Positions 37,087-46,498 of a stretch of 64,000 bases of DNA are shown here, in pieces. Each line of letters begins with the position of its first letter. Within the stretch, counting starts at the first letter, position 1. Both the position numbers and the translations under genes were made by a program. The notes beneath the pieces were generated by a model. That model did no database searches, was not told the origin of the DNA, and worked only from the letters and a program-made list of their open reading frames with translations. This DNA is from Desulfovibrio inopinatus DSM 10711 (GTDB lineage Bacteria > Desulfobacterota > Desulfovibrionia > Desulfovibrionales > Desulfovibrionaceae): positions 239,036 to 303,035 of the forward strand of contig NZ_KE386878.1 of assembly GCF_000429305.1 (NCBI RefSeq), written 5' to 3'.

Positions 37087-38736
37087 ATGCAATTATTTCC
37101 CGCTTTGTTTGATGCTGGTCGCCGAGACACCATGATCGGACAATCCGTATCAACCAATACACGTCAAGGCAGTGCGCTGTTTGACGGTGTTTTGGAGAAC
37201 GAACTCCAGGCTGCAACGTACGATATGGCTCTTTCGTTGATGGGGTCGACGGTGAGTACGGATTCGGGTTCGCCTTCGGCATTAGACGTGTCCACCTCCT
37301 CCATATTGACTGAACGAGTCACGCAGGAAGATTTTGCCGGGTTGCGCTCTGACTTGCGTGATGCCGGTTTAAGTGAAGAAGCTTTGGTTGCCCTCGATGA
37401 AAAGGTGAATAGCGAAGAGGGCATGACATGGCAGGAATTGATTGAAGATGTCCGTGAAGCTGCTGGCGGAGGAAAGGACAAGGCGAACTTGAGCGACGAA
37501 GATAAGCGCCAAATTCTTTCTTTGTTCGACAAGCTCGGCTTTACTCCTGACGAAGCACAAAAGCTCTTAACCAAGTTGGAGAATGGTGAACATAAAGCCG
37601 TCTTCATGGCTGTAGCGGATAAGATCGGTTCGTTACCTTCGGACCTGTCGATGACGTTCAGTGCGGATGAAGCTGAAGCATTCGGTCGAGCGTTGGAGTT
37701 GTCCGGTGATTCCATGAAACGCTTAACGAGCCTGTTCCGTGAAATTTCAGGTTTGGACGTTACCCCTGAAGGCATGCAAAAAGCTTTGCTCGTCATCAAA
37801 GGTGAATTGCAGGACAAGAATATCGAGCTGGACAAGTCGCTCGGTCAATTCGGAGAACGTATTGCCGAAGCCATGGAGGCCGCCAAGGCCCGCAAGTCCA
37901 ACCAAGCCAACTCCAATAATCGTGAAGATGGGGTCAATCACAAGGTTGGCGCCATGACAACAGAAAATACTGATGCCTCCAAGGTCGCACAGACACAGAA
38001 AAACGGTGAACAAGGCCAACATCCCAATGGCAAAGACAAGAATGGTGACTCCTTGTTCAAACAAAATCAGGATGCACAACTTGCCGCAGCGCAGGGAAAA
38101 GAAGGCAGCGAAAACGCGGACGGGGAGGTTCTTTCCCAGTTTATGAGCAAGATTCGTCTTGATGGTTCTGTGCGAACGCAGGACATATCTGGCTTGGGGA
38201 ATGGAACAACGCTGTCTAACTTTTCATCTTCTCTGAAGAATGGTGTGCAGGCTGGACGATCAGATGCCTTGTTGCAAGCTCGTGTGTTGCGCCAGGTTGA
38301 AACCGGCATGCTCAAGAGCTTGAGTCAGGGAGTTAAGCAGCTTTCTGTGAATTTATCGCCTGAAGAATATGGCAACCTGAATATTGTTCTGCAGGCGAAG
38401 AATAAAGAAGTCCAAGCGACCATCAGAGCTGATTCACCTGAAGCTGCGAAGGTCATTTCGGAGAATTTGCATCACCTGAAGCAGACTTTGGAACAACAGG
38501 GACTGAAGGTGGCCAAGCTTGAAGTGCAGACGGGGCTTCCGCAAGATACCTCGTCGTCATGGCAGGGAAGCCAACAGCATAACCAAGCGCGAGAGCAAAG
38601 AGAGCTGATGGACAGATTGCGTACATCAAGGAAATTATTGCTCGGTGCTTCTGGGAATGTAGGTGTGGTCCAGAATATGCAAGGAGAGAGTGAAATGGCA
38701 AAAGTTTCCCAGAGCGGACTTGATCTTTTTGCCTAA
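37087..38736 (+). CDS. fliK: flagellar hook-length control protein FliK
   Basis: FliK is the molecular ruler that sets hook length and switches export to filament proteins. The 549-residue protein is mostly polar and low in complexity (Asn/Gln/Lys/Asp-rich middle), with the conserved hook-length domain near the C-terminus (LSVNLSPEEYGNLNIVLQAKNKEVQATIRADSPEAAKVI ... LEQQGLKVAKLEVQ). The start at 37087 follows AAGGAGG. It opens the fliK-flgD-flgE unit with short gaps, which matches the order in related bacteria. Confidence 0.88.
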   Translation: MQLFPALFDAGRRDTMIGQSVSTNTRQGSALFDGVLENELQAATYDMALSLMGSTVSTDSGSPSALDVSTSSILTERVTQEDFAGLRSDLRDAGLSEEALVALDEKVNSEEGMTWQELIEDVREAAGGGKDKANLSDEDKRQILSLFDKLGFTPDEAQKLLTKLENGEHKAVFMAVADKIGSLPSDLSMTFSADEAEAFGRALELSGDSMKRLTSLFREISGLDVTPEGMQKALLVIKGELQDKNIELDKSLGQFGERIAEAMEAAKARKSNQANSNNREDGVNHKVGAMTTENTDASKVAQTQKNGEQGQHPNGKDKNGDSLFKQNQDAQLAAAQGKEGSENADGEVLSQFMSKIRLDGSVRTQDISGLGNGTTLSNFSSSLKNGVQAGRSDALLQARVLRQVETGMLKSLSQGVKQLSVNLSPEEYGNLNIVLQAKNKEVQATIRADSPEAAKVISENLHHLKQTLEQQGLKVAKLEVQTGLPQDTSSSWQGSQQHNQAREQRELMDRLRTSRKLLLGASGNVGVVQNMQGESEMAKVSQSGLDLFA

Positions 38737-38757
38737 CCTCTAAGGAGAATTGCGGCC

Positions 38758-39633
38758 ATGAGTATTAGCAGCACTGAAGCGTCAAGTCTCTTGAGTGAAT
38801 ATACCGCTTCGCAGTCGACAGCGACTTCTTCGCTCGACAAAAATGATTTTCTTGAGTTGCTTGTGACTCAGTTGCAGTACCAGGATCCCTTGAATCCTAT
38901 GGATGATACGGAATTCGTGAGCCAGTTGGCCCAATTCTCCAGTCTTGAACAGCTCACGAATATGACGAATTCCATTGACACGCTGACAACGTCCACAGTG
39001 CAGCAAAGCGTGGTTAATTCTCTGAACCTTCTCGGGAAAGAAGTTCGCGCTGAAGGTGATGCGGTTACAAAGTCGGGCGATGACATCAGCACTGTCTTTT
39101 ATACGCTTGATGAGTCCGCTGCAAATATGGTTATTAATGTTTTTGATGAAAATGGAAATATTATTCGGACTGAAGAATTGACTAACGTTGGAGCCGGAAC
39201 ATTTGAATATCAATGGGATGGCTTGGATTGGAATGGTAAAAAAGCTGATGATGGAACCTATGAAATTTCTATTGCGGCAGAAGATGGCGCTGGTGAGGCT
39301 GTCTTAGTCGGCATGGAAGTGACTGGTACTATTGATGCGCTTGAAAACGATGGTTCTGGGTATAAGTTTAGATTGGATGATGGTCGTCTGATTGAATTTT
39401 CAAATATAGTTGAAGTGGTGAAAGCCGATACTACCACAACAAAGACGGAATCGGGTGACGACAGTTCTAATGACGACAGTTCTGATTCCGACGACGACAC
39501 AACCGCAGCCGAAAGTGAAACCGTGGCCGAATCCGTGGCCAAGAGTGTCGTTGACGGCGCTGAAACGGCGGTTGATGCAGTCAGCAATTTTGTCAGCGGT
39601 GTTTCCAGCGCGGTGGCCTCGATTTTCGGCTAG
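38758..39633 (+). CDS. flgD: flagellar hook capping protein FlgD, with acidic C-terminal extension
   Basis: FlgD caps the growing hook. The N-terminal signature DKNDFLELLVTQLQYQDPLNPMDDTEFVSQLAQFSSLEQL is clear, followed by the FLG ligand and Tudor-like domains (YEWDGLDWNGKKADDGTYEISI type). Residues ~220-291 form an unusual tail: an Asp/Ser/Thr-rich segment (GDDSSNDDSSDSDDD) and then a Val/Ala/Ser helix. Typical FlgD ends near residue 230, so this tail is an extension of unknown purpose. It sits between fliK and flgE. Confidence 0.92.
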   Translation: MSISSTEASSLLSEYTASQSTATSSLDKNDFLELLVTQLQYQDPLNPMDDTEFVSQLAQFSSLEQLTNMTNSIDTLTTSTVQQSVVNSLNLLGKEVRAEGDAVTKSGDDISTVFYTLDESAANMVINVFDENGNIIRTEELTNVGAGTFEYQWDGLDWNGKKADDGTYEISIAAEDGAGEAVLVGMEVTGTIDALENDGSGYKFRLDDGRLIEFSNIVEVVKADTTTTKTESGDDSSNDDSSDSDDDTTAAESETVAESVAKSVVDGAETAVDAVSNFVSGVSSAVASIFG

Positions 39634-39672
39634 TTGACCACGCGCCGCTTGTGAATTGAAGAGGAGGAAATC

Positions 39673-41310
39673 ATGGGACTGAACACGGCAATGTGGACGG
39701 GTGTTACCGGCATGGTCGCGCACGGAGAGAAGATGGGCGTGATTGGCAACAACCTGGCCAACGTATCGACTGTCGGATATAAGTCGTCCCGGATGGAGTT
39801 TGAAGACTTGTTGAGTCATGATATCAGTACTTCCGCGGGCATCTCGCAAGTAGGCATGGGCGTCGGAATTGCCGATGTGCTGACGGACTTCAGCCTTGGA
39901 GGGCTGGAGTCGACCAACGAAGCCACCGATCTTGCCATCAACGGCGACGGTTTCTTCAAAGTCCAGACTGATGAAGGACAGAATTACTACACCCGCGCTG
40001 GCGACTTCACATTCGATGCCGATGGCTATCTTGTTGACACGCACGGTTACAAGGTCCAGGGATGGGCTGTAGACCAGGACAAGGTACGTGCTGATCGTGT
40101 CGCTGGCATTACGTACGATCAAGTGCCCATCGTCGGAACGAGCACAGATGTCCAGCTTGATCTGTATCAAATTCCAGCCGAAGCAACGCGGAATTTAAGT
40201 ATCATTACCAATCTTGATACGTCATCCGAGAGGCAGACGGAGAGCACAACGGGTAATCCTTATTTTTCTCTTTATGAGAAGTATAATTACGACCCGACAA
40301 AACCGAATGAAGATCCGTTGCCTGATACGGCGTTCTCTTATCAGACGACTATCAAGGTGTATGACCAAAAAGGGGAAGCCCACGACGTCAGTGTCTATTA
40401 TGACAAAGTCAGTGAAGAAGATGGCACTGAATACTGGCAATTTGCTGTTGCCGGAGACCCGGAAGAAGACGGCCGTGTATTGCCTGATGATGGGTCTGGT
40501 GTCGAATTGTCTACCACGGCTCAAGCTGGTCTGGTGATGATGGGAACGCTGGCTTTTGACGATACGGGCAAACTCATGAATATGAGCGCCTTCACTTTAG
40601 CGAGCGATGCAGCTTCAACAGCCGGTACTCCGCCAAGCTTTGGATTGGATCAATGGACTCCGGCTACTGTGGGGACATCGGGATATCCCGAGTTCACCAT
40701 GAACTTCCGAGATGTGACCAACGGCAGTTCCACGGATGGGGATAACAGTGTCTCTATTTCACTGAATCTCGGCTTGGAAGATGTCAACGGCTTTGTGGTT
40801 CCAGCTGGCGTAACGAGTGCAGCCGACGTCGGGACAGATGCGGCCAATATTCCTGGCTTTAATCAAGATACCCTCACTCGAAATGCAAATTCGACGACGA
40901 ACTATGGGATCTCTTCGTCTACGCTCTATACGTCACAAGACGGTTATCCTCCGGGAATCCTTCAGGGCGTGGCCGTGGATACGGATGGTGTGTTGACGGG
41001 GCGGTATTCCAATGGGCAGGTCCAAGAACTGTATGCACTGACCTTGGTCGACTTCAACAGTCCGTGGGGATTGCGTCGTGAAGGCGGCAACTTGTACTCC
41101 GAAACGATTGAATCCGGCCAGGCGCTTGAAGGACGGGCTAACAGCGGCCAATTCGGAGCAATGGCGTCTTATACGCTCGAAGCGTCCAACGTGGATATGG
41201 CCACAGAAATGACGGACATGATTTTGACTCAACGTGGCTTCCAGGCCAACAGTAAAGTCATTACGACGACCGATACGATGCTTGGCGAAGTTATCCAGCT
41301 GAAGCGTTAA
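39673..41310 (+). CDS. flgE: flagellar hook protein FlgE
   Basis: A 545-residue hook subunit. The N-terminal MWTGVTGMVAHGEKMGVIGNNLANVSTVGYKSSRMEFEDLL and the C-terminal MATEMTDMILTQRGFQANSKVITTTDTMLGEVIQLKR form the coiled coils shared by axial proteins, and the central part carries the hook-specific D1/D2 domains. The ribosome site GAGGAGG is strong. A terminator follows immediately. Confidence 0.95.
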   Translation: MGLNTAMWTGVTGMVAHGEKMGVIGNNLANVSTVGYKSSRMEFEDLLSHDISTSAGISQVGMGVGIADVLTDFSLGGLESTNEATDLAINGDGFFKVQTDEGQNYYTRAGDFTFDADGYLVDTHGYKVQGWAVDQDKVRADRVAGITYDQVPIVGTSTDVQLDLYQIPAEATRNLSIITNLDTSSERQTESTTGNPYFSLYEKYNYDPTKPNEDPLPDTAFSYQTTIKVYDQKGEAHDVSVYYDKVSEEDGTEYWQFAVAGDPEEDGRVLPDDGSGVELSTTAQAGLVMMGTLAFDDTGKLMNMSAFTLASDAASTAGTPPSFGLDQWTPATVGTSGYPEFTMNFRDVTNGSSTDGDNSVSISLNLGLEDVNGFVVPAGVTSAADVGTDAANIPGFNQDTLTRNANSTTNYGISSSTLYTSQDGYPPGILQGVAVDTDGVLTGRYSNGQVQELYALTLVDFNSPWGLRREGGNLYSETIESGQALEGRANSGQFGAMASYTLEASNVDMATEMTDMILTQRGFQANSKVITTTDTMLGEVIQLKR

Positions 41311-41334
41311 TTCCTCCTTCTTGTCTTGTTCTCT

Positions 41335-41372
41335 CGGCCCTGATCTTACCAGAGATTGGGGCCGATTTTTTT
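41335..41372 (+). terminator. flgE terminator
   Basis: CGGCCC...ATCT pairs with AGAT...GGGCCG, followed by seven Ts. Confidence 0.85.
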
Positions 41373-41769
41373 GTCTGTTTGATGAAAAATCACCTCCCGC
41401 CGGGATGAATACGTCACAATGCTTTTCAGCAATGTTTTTTCCGTCATAACACGGTGCTCCCACAGAAATAGATGCCGTCTCTTCGTTGAAAAAGAGGCTG
41501 GAACATTGTTGTACACTACCCGGTCCCTCAATGGGGGAACTTACTGTTTGGGGAGAATCGATAAGAAGAATGACAAAGCTATGACAGCTTTCTCTGCTCC
41601 GTCATGCTGCAAATTTGGCCGGGAACTGAGATCGCGGCCAAATGATGCCGCTCATGAGCGCCAAATATGCGGCATAATAGGGAAGAAATGACCTCTTTAG
41701 AGGGATGCAAAGTTTTCCCAGTCGATATTTGTGTCTCTAATTGGCTGTATTTTTAAAGTAAATTTCAAT

Positions 41770-41785
41770 TGGCATAGCTTGTGCT
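41770..41785 (+). promoter_or_regulatory. sigma-54 promoter of flagellin gene
   Basis: TGGCATAGCTTGTGCT has GG and GC at correct -24/-12 spacing, 51 bases before the flagellin start. It closely resembles the pspA promoter. Confidence 0.88.
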
Positions 41786-41836
41786 TGACTCAATGCAAAA
41801 CAAGGATTGTCCGTCAGGATAAACAAGGAGGTTCTG

Positions 41837-42730
41837 ATGTCCCTGGTCATTAATCACAACTTGATGGCTATGAATGCCGCAAGAAACTTGTCGAGTGCTT
41901 ACGGGGATCTGGCTGTATCTACCCGACGTCTGTCGTCCGGGCTTCGAATTGGCACTGCGGCCGATGACGCGGCCGGACTGGCTATTCGTGAGCTCATGCG
42001 GGCCGACATTGCAACCTTGAACCAAGGTATCCGCAACGCTAACGATGCGATTTCTATGATACAAACCGCCGACGGTGCGCTTTCGATCATCGATGAAAAG
42101 CTCATCCGTATGAAAGAGTTGGCTGAACAAGCCGCAACGGGTACGTATACCTCGTCTCAACGTTTGATTATTGATTCGGAATATCAAGCCATGGCTTCGG
42201 AAATTACCCGAATCGCGATGGCAACTGACTTCAACGGTATTCATTTGCTTAACGGGAACCTGTCGAGTACAAACCATGACGGTTCCGGGTTGAATCCGAC
42301 TGGGCAGTTGAAAGTTCACTTCGGTACCGGCAACGATAGCAACGAAGACTACTACTACGTCAATATCGGGAACGCCACGGCATCGGCGTTTGGTCTGGGA
42401 CTCGCAGCGGGCGGCAATACGGCCGGCAACAGCATCTCGACCCAGGAACTTGCGCAGAATGCTTTGGACGCTATCCAGCAGGCTATTATCTCCAAGGATA
42501 AGATCCGAGCTGCTCTTGGTGCACTTCAGAACCGCCTGGAAAACACCATCTCCAATCTGCAGATTCAGTCTGAGAACTTGCAGTCCGCAGAATCGCGTAT
42601 TTCGGATGTGGATGTCGCGACCGAAATGACGGAATTTGTGCGTAACCAGATTTTGACACAGTCTGCTGTCGCCATGTTGGCGCAGGCCAACTCGCTGCCT
42701 AAGATGGCAATGCAGCTTATCGGTGGTTAA
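41837..42730 (+). CDS. fliC: flagellin
   Basis: A 297-residue filament subunit with both conserved ends: MSLVINHNLMAMNAARNLSSAYGDLAVSTRRLSSGLRI and the C-terminal ESRISDVDVATEMTEFVRNQILTQSAVAMLAQANSLPKMAMQLIGG. The variable surface region is short, so the flagellin is small. The start at 41837 follows AAGGAGG. The sigma-54 promoter upstream places it late in flagellar assembly. Confidence 0.96.
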   Translation: MSLVINHNLMAMNAARNLSSAYGDLAVSTRRLSSGLRIGTAADDAAGLAIRELMRADIATLNQGIRNANDAISMIQTADGALSIIDEKLIRMKELAEQAATGTYTSSQRLIIDSEYQAMASEITRIAMATDFNGIHLLNGNLSSTNHDGSGLNPTGQLKVHFGTGNDSNEDYYYVNIGNATASAFGLGLAAGGNTAGNSISTQELAQNALDAIQQAIISKDKIRAALGALQNRLENTISNLQIQSENLQSAESRISDVDVATEMTEFVRNQILTQSAVAMLAQANSLPKMAMQLIGG

Positions 42731-42755
42731 TTCGCAGAATGGATTTCATGAAATG

Positions 42756-42791
42756 GCCAGGGAGATGGGACCAGTGGGGTCCCTCCCTGGC
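42756..42791. terminator. hairpin between flagellin and rnc
   Basis: GCCAGGGA...TGGGACC pairs with GGGTCCC...TCCCTGGC around a 4-base loop, within a longer repeat (TTCATGAA outside). It separates the convergent flagellin and rnc genes and can serve both. Confidence 0.75.
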
Positions 42792-42794
42792 GGT

Positions 42795-43511
42795 TCATGA
42801 AGCTCTTTCTGGATCGTATCTCGCAAGGGCTTGTTTTGCTACGAGTTGTTGTGCTTTTTTGACACTTGTCCCTGTCGCTGTCATGGTGTTTCCGTCGGGA
42901 AGGCGAAGTTCAACTTCAAACATTTTAGCATGTTCGGGACCAAAACTTCGTGCCAAGGCATATAGAGGACGTTCTTTGAAATGACTTTGGGTATATTCCT
43001 GTAAGCGGCTTTTATAGTCTTTTGCTTTGGGAGGAGCCAGTGTCACAGGCCATTTGTCCTTGAACAGCATGAGGATGGTGTGTCGAGCGGCGTCGAAACC
43101 GGCGTCGAGAAATATGGCTCCAAATATTGCTTCTACAACATCACTCAATAGTGACGGTCGCTCTCGTCCTCCTTGGACCTCTTCTCCTTTGCCGAGATAG
43201 ACATACTCGCTGAGGTCAAGTCGTCTGGCAAGCTCGGCTAAGCTTCGCTCGTTGACGAGTTTAGAGCGCATACGGGTTAGAGCTCCTTCGGGAGCATCGG
43301 GAAATCGAGCATAGAGTTCTTGAGAGACACATAGCTCAAGGACTGCATCCCCTAAAAATTCAAGGCGTTCATTGTGTTCAGCAACACCATGATTTTCATT
43401 GGCATAAGAACTGTGAGTAAGCGCCGTTTGTAAATGATTGATGTGTGAAAATGCATGATGAATTGATTGTTGAAGTGTTTCCAATGTATCCTCGTTCACC
43501 CTAAGCTCCAT
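42795..43511 (-). CDS. rnc: ribonuclease III
   Basis: RNase III cuts double-stranded RNA in rRNA and mRNA processing. The 238-residue protein has the signature [14 protein letters not shown], the second metal site [13 protein letters not shown], and a C-terminal double-strand RNA-binding domain ([11 protein letters not shown] ... [16 protein letters not shown]). The ATG at 43511 is chosen for family length, but it lacks a good ribosome site and a TTG at 43535 is an alternative. It is divergent from a decayed acyl-CoA synthetase gene that begins only 11 bases away. Confidence 0.93.
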   Translation of the reverse strand: MELRVNEDTLETLQQSIHHAFSHINHLQTALTHSSYANENHGVAEHNERLEFLGDAVLELCVSQELYARFPDAPEGALTRMRSKLVNERSLAELARRLDLSEYVYLGKGEEVQGGRERPSLLSDVVEAIFGAIFLDAGFDAARHTILMLFKDKWPVTLAPPKAKDYKSRLQEYTQSHFKERPLYALARSFGPEHAKMFEVELRLPDGNTMTATGTSVKKAQQLVAKQALARYDPERAS

Positions 43512-43521
43512 TTGCGGTGCA

Positions 43522-44300
43522 ATGAAACATAGCAACCGACTTTATACGTTATTCAACCCTTCCGTAGTCACCGTTGTCGGCGCATCCGGAAAGCCGGGAA
43601 AAGTTGGCAACATGCCATCTCCAACTTCATCACGAAGAGGGAGTCGGAAATATTCTTCCGATAATCTTTAACCGTGAACAATGGTTCCCTCTGTTCCTTC
43701 TAATATCTATGAAGATATACCGTGTTCGTTCGATTAGACAAGGATTGATTCATGTTCCTGAGGGGGATGGCATCACAACCTTAGTGAGAGTCATCGGATT
43801 CGCACAGTATTCAACTGAACTTATTACAACAGGTTTTTGAGATGATGGCAAAAGCAGCGATTATAGTGCAAAGAAATGTATAGAGTATATTCGCAATCCC
43901 CATCTCACCATGTTCAAATTAAACATGCTTGGACATATCAACACCCAAAACGGACGCAATGCAAGTTTTGTATGACACCAAGCCGCATAAAAACAGAGCG
44001 TCTTTGAACGTGGGCAAGTCATTCTATTAGAAAAACGTTCGAAAATTCTTAACCAAGCCCGGCGAACGACGCCATTTTCATGTTGGATATTGACGGAGCC
44101 CGTGCCGCACGGGAAGGAAGTTGTATTCCGTCTATATGTCAGTGATCCTGATACTACGGAGGGCACGGGTTCGTGTTCCTACAACATGAACTTTGTCATA
44201 TCGTCCCCTCAGGTCGAACAGGTTGCTTCCGTACTGTGTTCGCCTTATATTGCTTCCATATCTAAAGCCGACGAGTTCGTCTAACCTCATGCGGATTTTC
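43522..44300 (+). pseudogene. decayed ADP-forming acyl/acetyl-CoA synthetase
   Basis: No open frame spans this region, but motifs of the NDP-forming acyl-CoA synthetase appear in order across frames. The N-terminus from ATG 43522 reads ...LFNPSVVTVVGASGKPGKVGN (CoA-binding domain). After a one-base shift comes AISNFITKRESEIFFR, then VPSVPSNIYEDIP. From 43919 it reads LNMLGHINTQNGRNASFV, followed by a stop (family: LGPNCLGIINT...NASF). From 44090 it reads LTEPVPHGKEVVF, the ATP-grasp part (family: VPxGxEVI). The spacing is far shorter than in a full-length gene (~690 codons), so there are deletions as well as frameshifts. The gene downstream is a DRTGG protein of the kind often found beside this enzyme. 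Confidence 0.72.
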
Positions 44301-45046
44301 CACAGGCAAAGCATGTCGTCCTCAAACAAGATAGTTTTGCCTTTCTTTGCCTCGCTTAACAACCCTCTGAACAGCATCAAAAAAAATACCTCTCAACGGG
44401 TATGGCATGGTCTTTAAGTGAACAAGCGCTGAACTGTATGTAGTCATCATGACGATCGTTGAAAGGAGTACTGGATTCAACGAATATGGTGCTTATCTGT
44501 AGGATTTTACAATAAATATTTTATATAACCAATTATAGACCCGTGTTTCGTGGCATAATAACAATGGTATGACATTCAGTGTTGTTCTAAATCTCCTTTG
44601 TTACAATCTGGAAAGGGGGAAAACATGGGGATTTCTCATGGCTCGACTTGGCTTGTTCGTGAAGAATAATACCTGTAGCTGTTTTGTATGGAATTGTCTT
44701 TTTTTATCAGTGTGATCTTTTGAACTTTGTGATATTATGAATAATATCTTGAGAGGCATTTCTTTTTCACCTGCCTCTTGACCGCAAGCGTCGCTTCCGA
44801 GATGATCCGGGAAGTACAGAGTAACCCGCTCCTGCACGGGGGGTGTGTGGGGAGCCGGCCGTTCATTTCAAGGAGATAGAGGATGTCCTGTTGACCGTTT
44901 TGAATGGTCATGGAAGGTTCAGAAATTTACGAAGCCGATTTCAACCCTCATTTCCGGAAACGTCAGAGGGCTGTGAAGGCGAATGTCCGCCTGGTTGGGC
45001 TCGACTGGCTCGTGTGAAGGTAATGGGGAGTTCGCGGAGGGACGAT
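44301..45046. other. gene-free, AT-rich stretch before the DRTGG gene
   Basis: About 750 bases with no supported gene; the left part may include more of the decayed synthetase. Base composition is clearly AT-richer from 44450 to 44760. The last 200 bases are G-rich and open in the downstream gene's frame, but no start there has a ribosome site matching the one at 45047. Confidence 0.5.
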
Positions 45047-46111
45047 ATGGCAGGAATATATGTTGGATCAACGTCCGGATATTCCGGAAAAAACATGGTG
45101 GTTATGGGACTTGGGCTGCGATTGCAGAAAGAGGGATATGACGTTGCCTACATGAAGCCTGTTGGCGCTCTGCCCAAGGAAGTCAATGGCAAGCTCGGAG
45201 ACGAAGATGCCTTTTTTGTCCAGGATATCCTGGGATTGGACGAAGATCCTGAACTCGTCACTCCTGTCGTTGTTACCCAAGATTTCAAGGTAAAAGCGTT
45301 CAGCGGAAAGTGCAGTGATCTCATGGGCAATATTTTGCGGAGCTACGATGCCATCAGCAAAGATAAAGATGTTACCATTGTTGCTGGTTCCGGCTCAATG
45401 TATTCTGGTCGATATTGTAATGTCGACGGAATTCAAGTTGTGCAAACACTCGGTGTCAAAACCATTGTGATCGATCGGTTCCAGAAAGAACTGAACTATG
45501 ACTATCTTGTTGTATTGAAAGATACGCTTGGCGAGAATCTGCTCGGCGTTATTTTAAATGATATCGCTCCGAACCTTATCGACGAAGTGGAAACACTCAT
45601 CGCACCGTTTCTTGAGCGAAATGGGGTGAAGGTGCTTGGCGTGATTCCTCGCGATCCACTTATGGGAGCGATCAAAGTCGCGGACTTGGCCGATCGACTT
45701 GGCGGAAAGGTGATTTCCGCACACCATAAATCCGACCGTATTGTGGAAAGCTTCCTTATTGGAACAATGCAAGTGGAAAACTTTATGACCCACTTCCGGA
45801 AGCATAAAAATTCGGCCGTTATCGTGGGTGGAGACCGTTCGGATGTTCAGCTTGTCGCGTTGGAAGGTGATAGCCCGTGTCTCGTTTTAACAGGGAACCT
45901 CTATCCGAACGATATTATTTTAACACGTTCAGAAGTGCTTGAAATACCCATTATTGTTGTTCGCGATGATACATTTACCGTGGCCAAGAAGATGGAAGCC
46001 ATTCTTGAACGTCATAAATTGCGTGATGTCATCAAAATCAGACAAGGGGCTCAACTTGTGAGTTCGAATATCGATTTTGCCTATATTAAAGAATATCTTG
46101 GTCTGAAATAA
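45047..46111 (+). CDS. BioD-like/DRTGG domain protein (phosphotransacetylase N-terminal family)
   Basis: A 354-residue protein with a P-loop dethiobiotin-synthetase-like domain (IYVGSTSGYSGKNMVVMGLGLRLQKEGYDVAYMKPVG) and a DRTGG domain (~220-330). This matches the N-terminal half of long bacterial phosphotransacetylases without the catalytic Pta domain. Such stand-alone proteins are usually next to acetate or acyl-CoA metabolism genes and may be regulatory. Here the neighbour is the decayed synthetase. The start at 45047 follows GGAGGG; the open frame extends 68 codons further with no support. Confidence 0.85.
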   Translation: MAGIYVGSTSGYSGKNMVVMGLGLRLQKEGYDVAYMKPVGALPKEVNGKLGDEDAFFVQDILGLDEDPELVTPVVVTQDFKVKAFSGKCSDLMGNILRSYDAISKDKDVTIVAGSGSMYSGRYCNVDGIQVVQTLGVKTIVIDRFQKELNYDYLVVLKDTLGENLLGVILNDIAPNLIDEVETLIAPFLERNGVKVLGVIPRDPLMGAIKVADLADRLGGKVISAHHKSDRIVESFLIGTMQVENFMTHFRKHKNSAVIVGGDRSDVQLVALEGDSPCLVLTGNLYPNDIILTRSEVLEIPIIVVRDDTFTVAKKMEAILERHKLRDVIKIRQGAQLVSSNIDFAYIKEYLGLK

Positions 46112-46128
46112 CATGCATGCTTGGTGTT

Positions 46129-46165
46129 AAACGCGCCCGTAAGCTCTGTTTCCGGGCGCGTTTTT
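46129..46165 (+). terminator. terminator after DRTGG gene
   Basis: AAACGCGCCCG pairs with CGGGCGCGTTT (11 bp, 13-base loop), followed by Ts. Confidence 0.88.
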
Positions 46166-46498
46166 CGTTCTGTAGTCGACTGACATCGAAAGCGTGAAAC
46201 GTTTTCATTTTTCTTTGACGTCATCATCGCTACCTTTCGAGTTTCCCGTCTTTATTTTGATCGGTGTTGCCGCAATCGCTGCTTCATTTATGCTTTTCCA
46301 AAGGGCATTGTGAAGACGTTGTTGGGTGATGTTGTATTTTTTCTGTGATTCCATCGACGTCTTTACAGGAGACTGATTTATATTTTTATAGATATAGCGT
46401 CAGGTTTTCCTGTGAAAAAAATGTTTTTTTCTTTGAGGGGTATGGGTTATAGTGTGTCGTATACATGATGCGTATAACCTCATGAAAGGTGATAGCGA
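46166..46498. other. AT-rich spacer before the GGDEF gene
   Basis: About 330 bases. A possible 39-codon GTG frame (46194-46313) encodes one hydrophobic helix but has no ribosome site, so I do not call it. The right half is very AT-rich and probably contains the promoter of the GGDEF gene. Confidence 0.45.

Larger units (their letters stand above)
41311..41836. other. regulatory spacer between flgE and flagellin
   Basis: No gene is supported in these ~525 bases. They hold the flgE terminator, a perfect 9-bp inverted repeat ATTTGGCCG (41613-41621) with CGGCCAAAT (41635-41643), a small CCTCT/AGAGG palindrome near 41692, and the sigma-54 promoter of the flagellin gene. The 9-bp repeat lies ~150 bases upstream of the promoter, a typical enhancer distance. 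Confidence 0.6.

Noticed and set aside
43861-44380. Two minus-strand ORFs (101 and 82 codons) in the region after rnc
   Set aside because: The plus strand carries ordered acyl-CoA synthetase motifs over the same bases, so these are antisense noise.
44883-44894. Three-codon leader peptide frame after AAGGAG
   Set aside because: It is too short to distinguish from chance, and no attenuator structure is seen after it.
44843-45046. 68-codon N-terminal extension of the DRTGG protein
   Set aside because: It lacks homology-like motifs; the internal ATG at 45047 has a strong ribosome site and matches the family start.
46194-46313. 39-codon GTG frame encoding one hydrophobic helix
   Set aside because: There is no ribosome site and no neighbour context, so chance is as likely.
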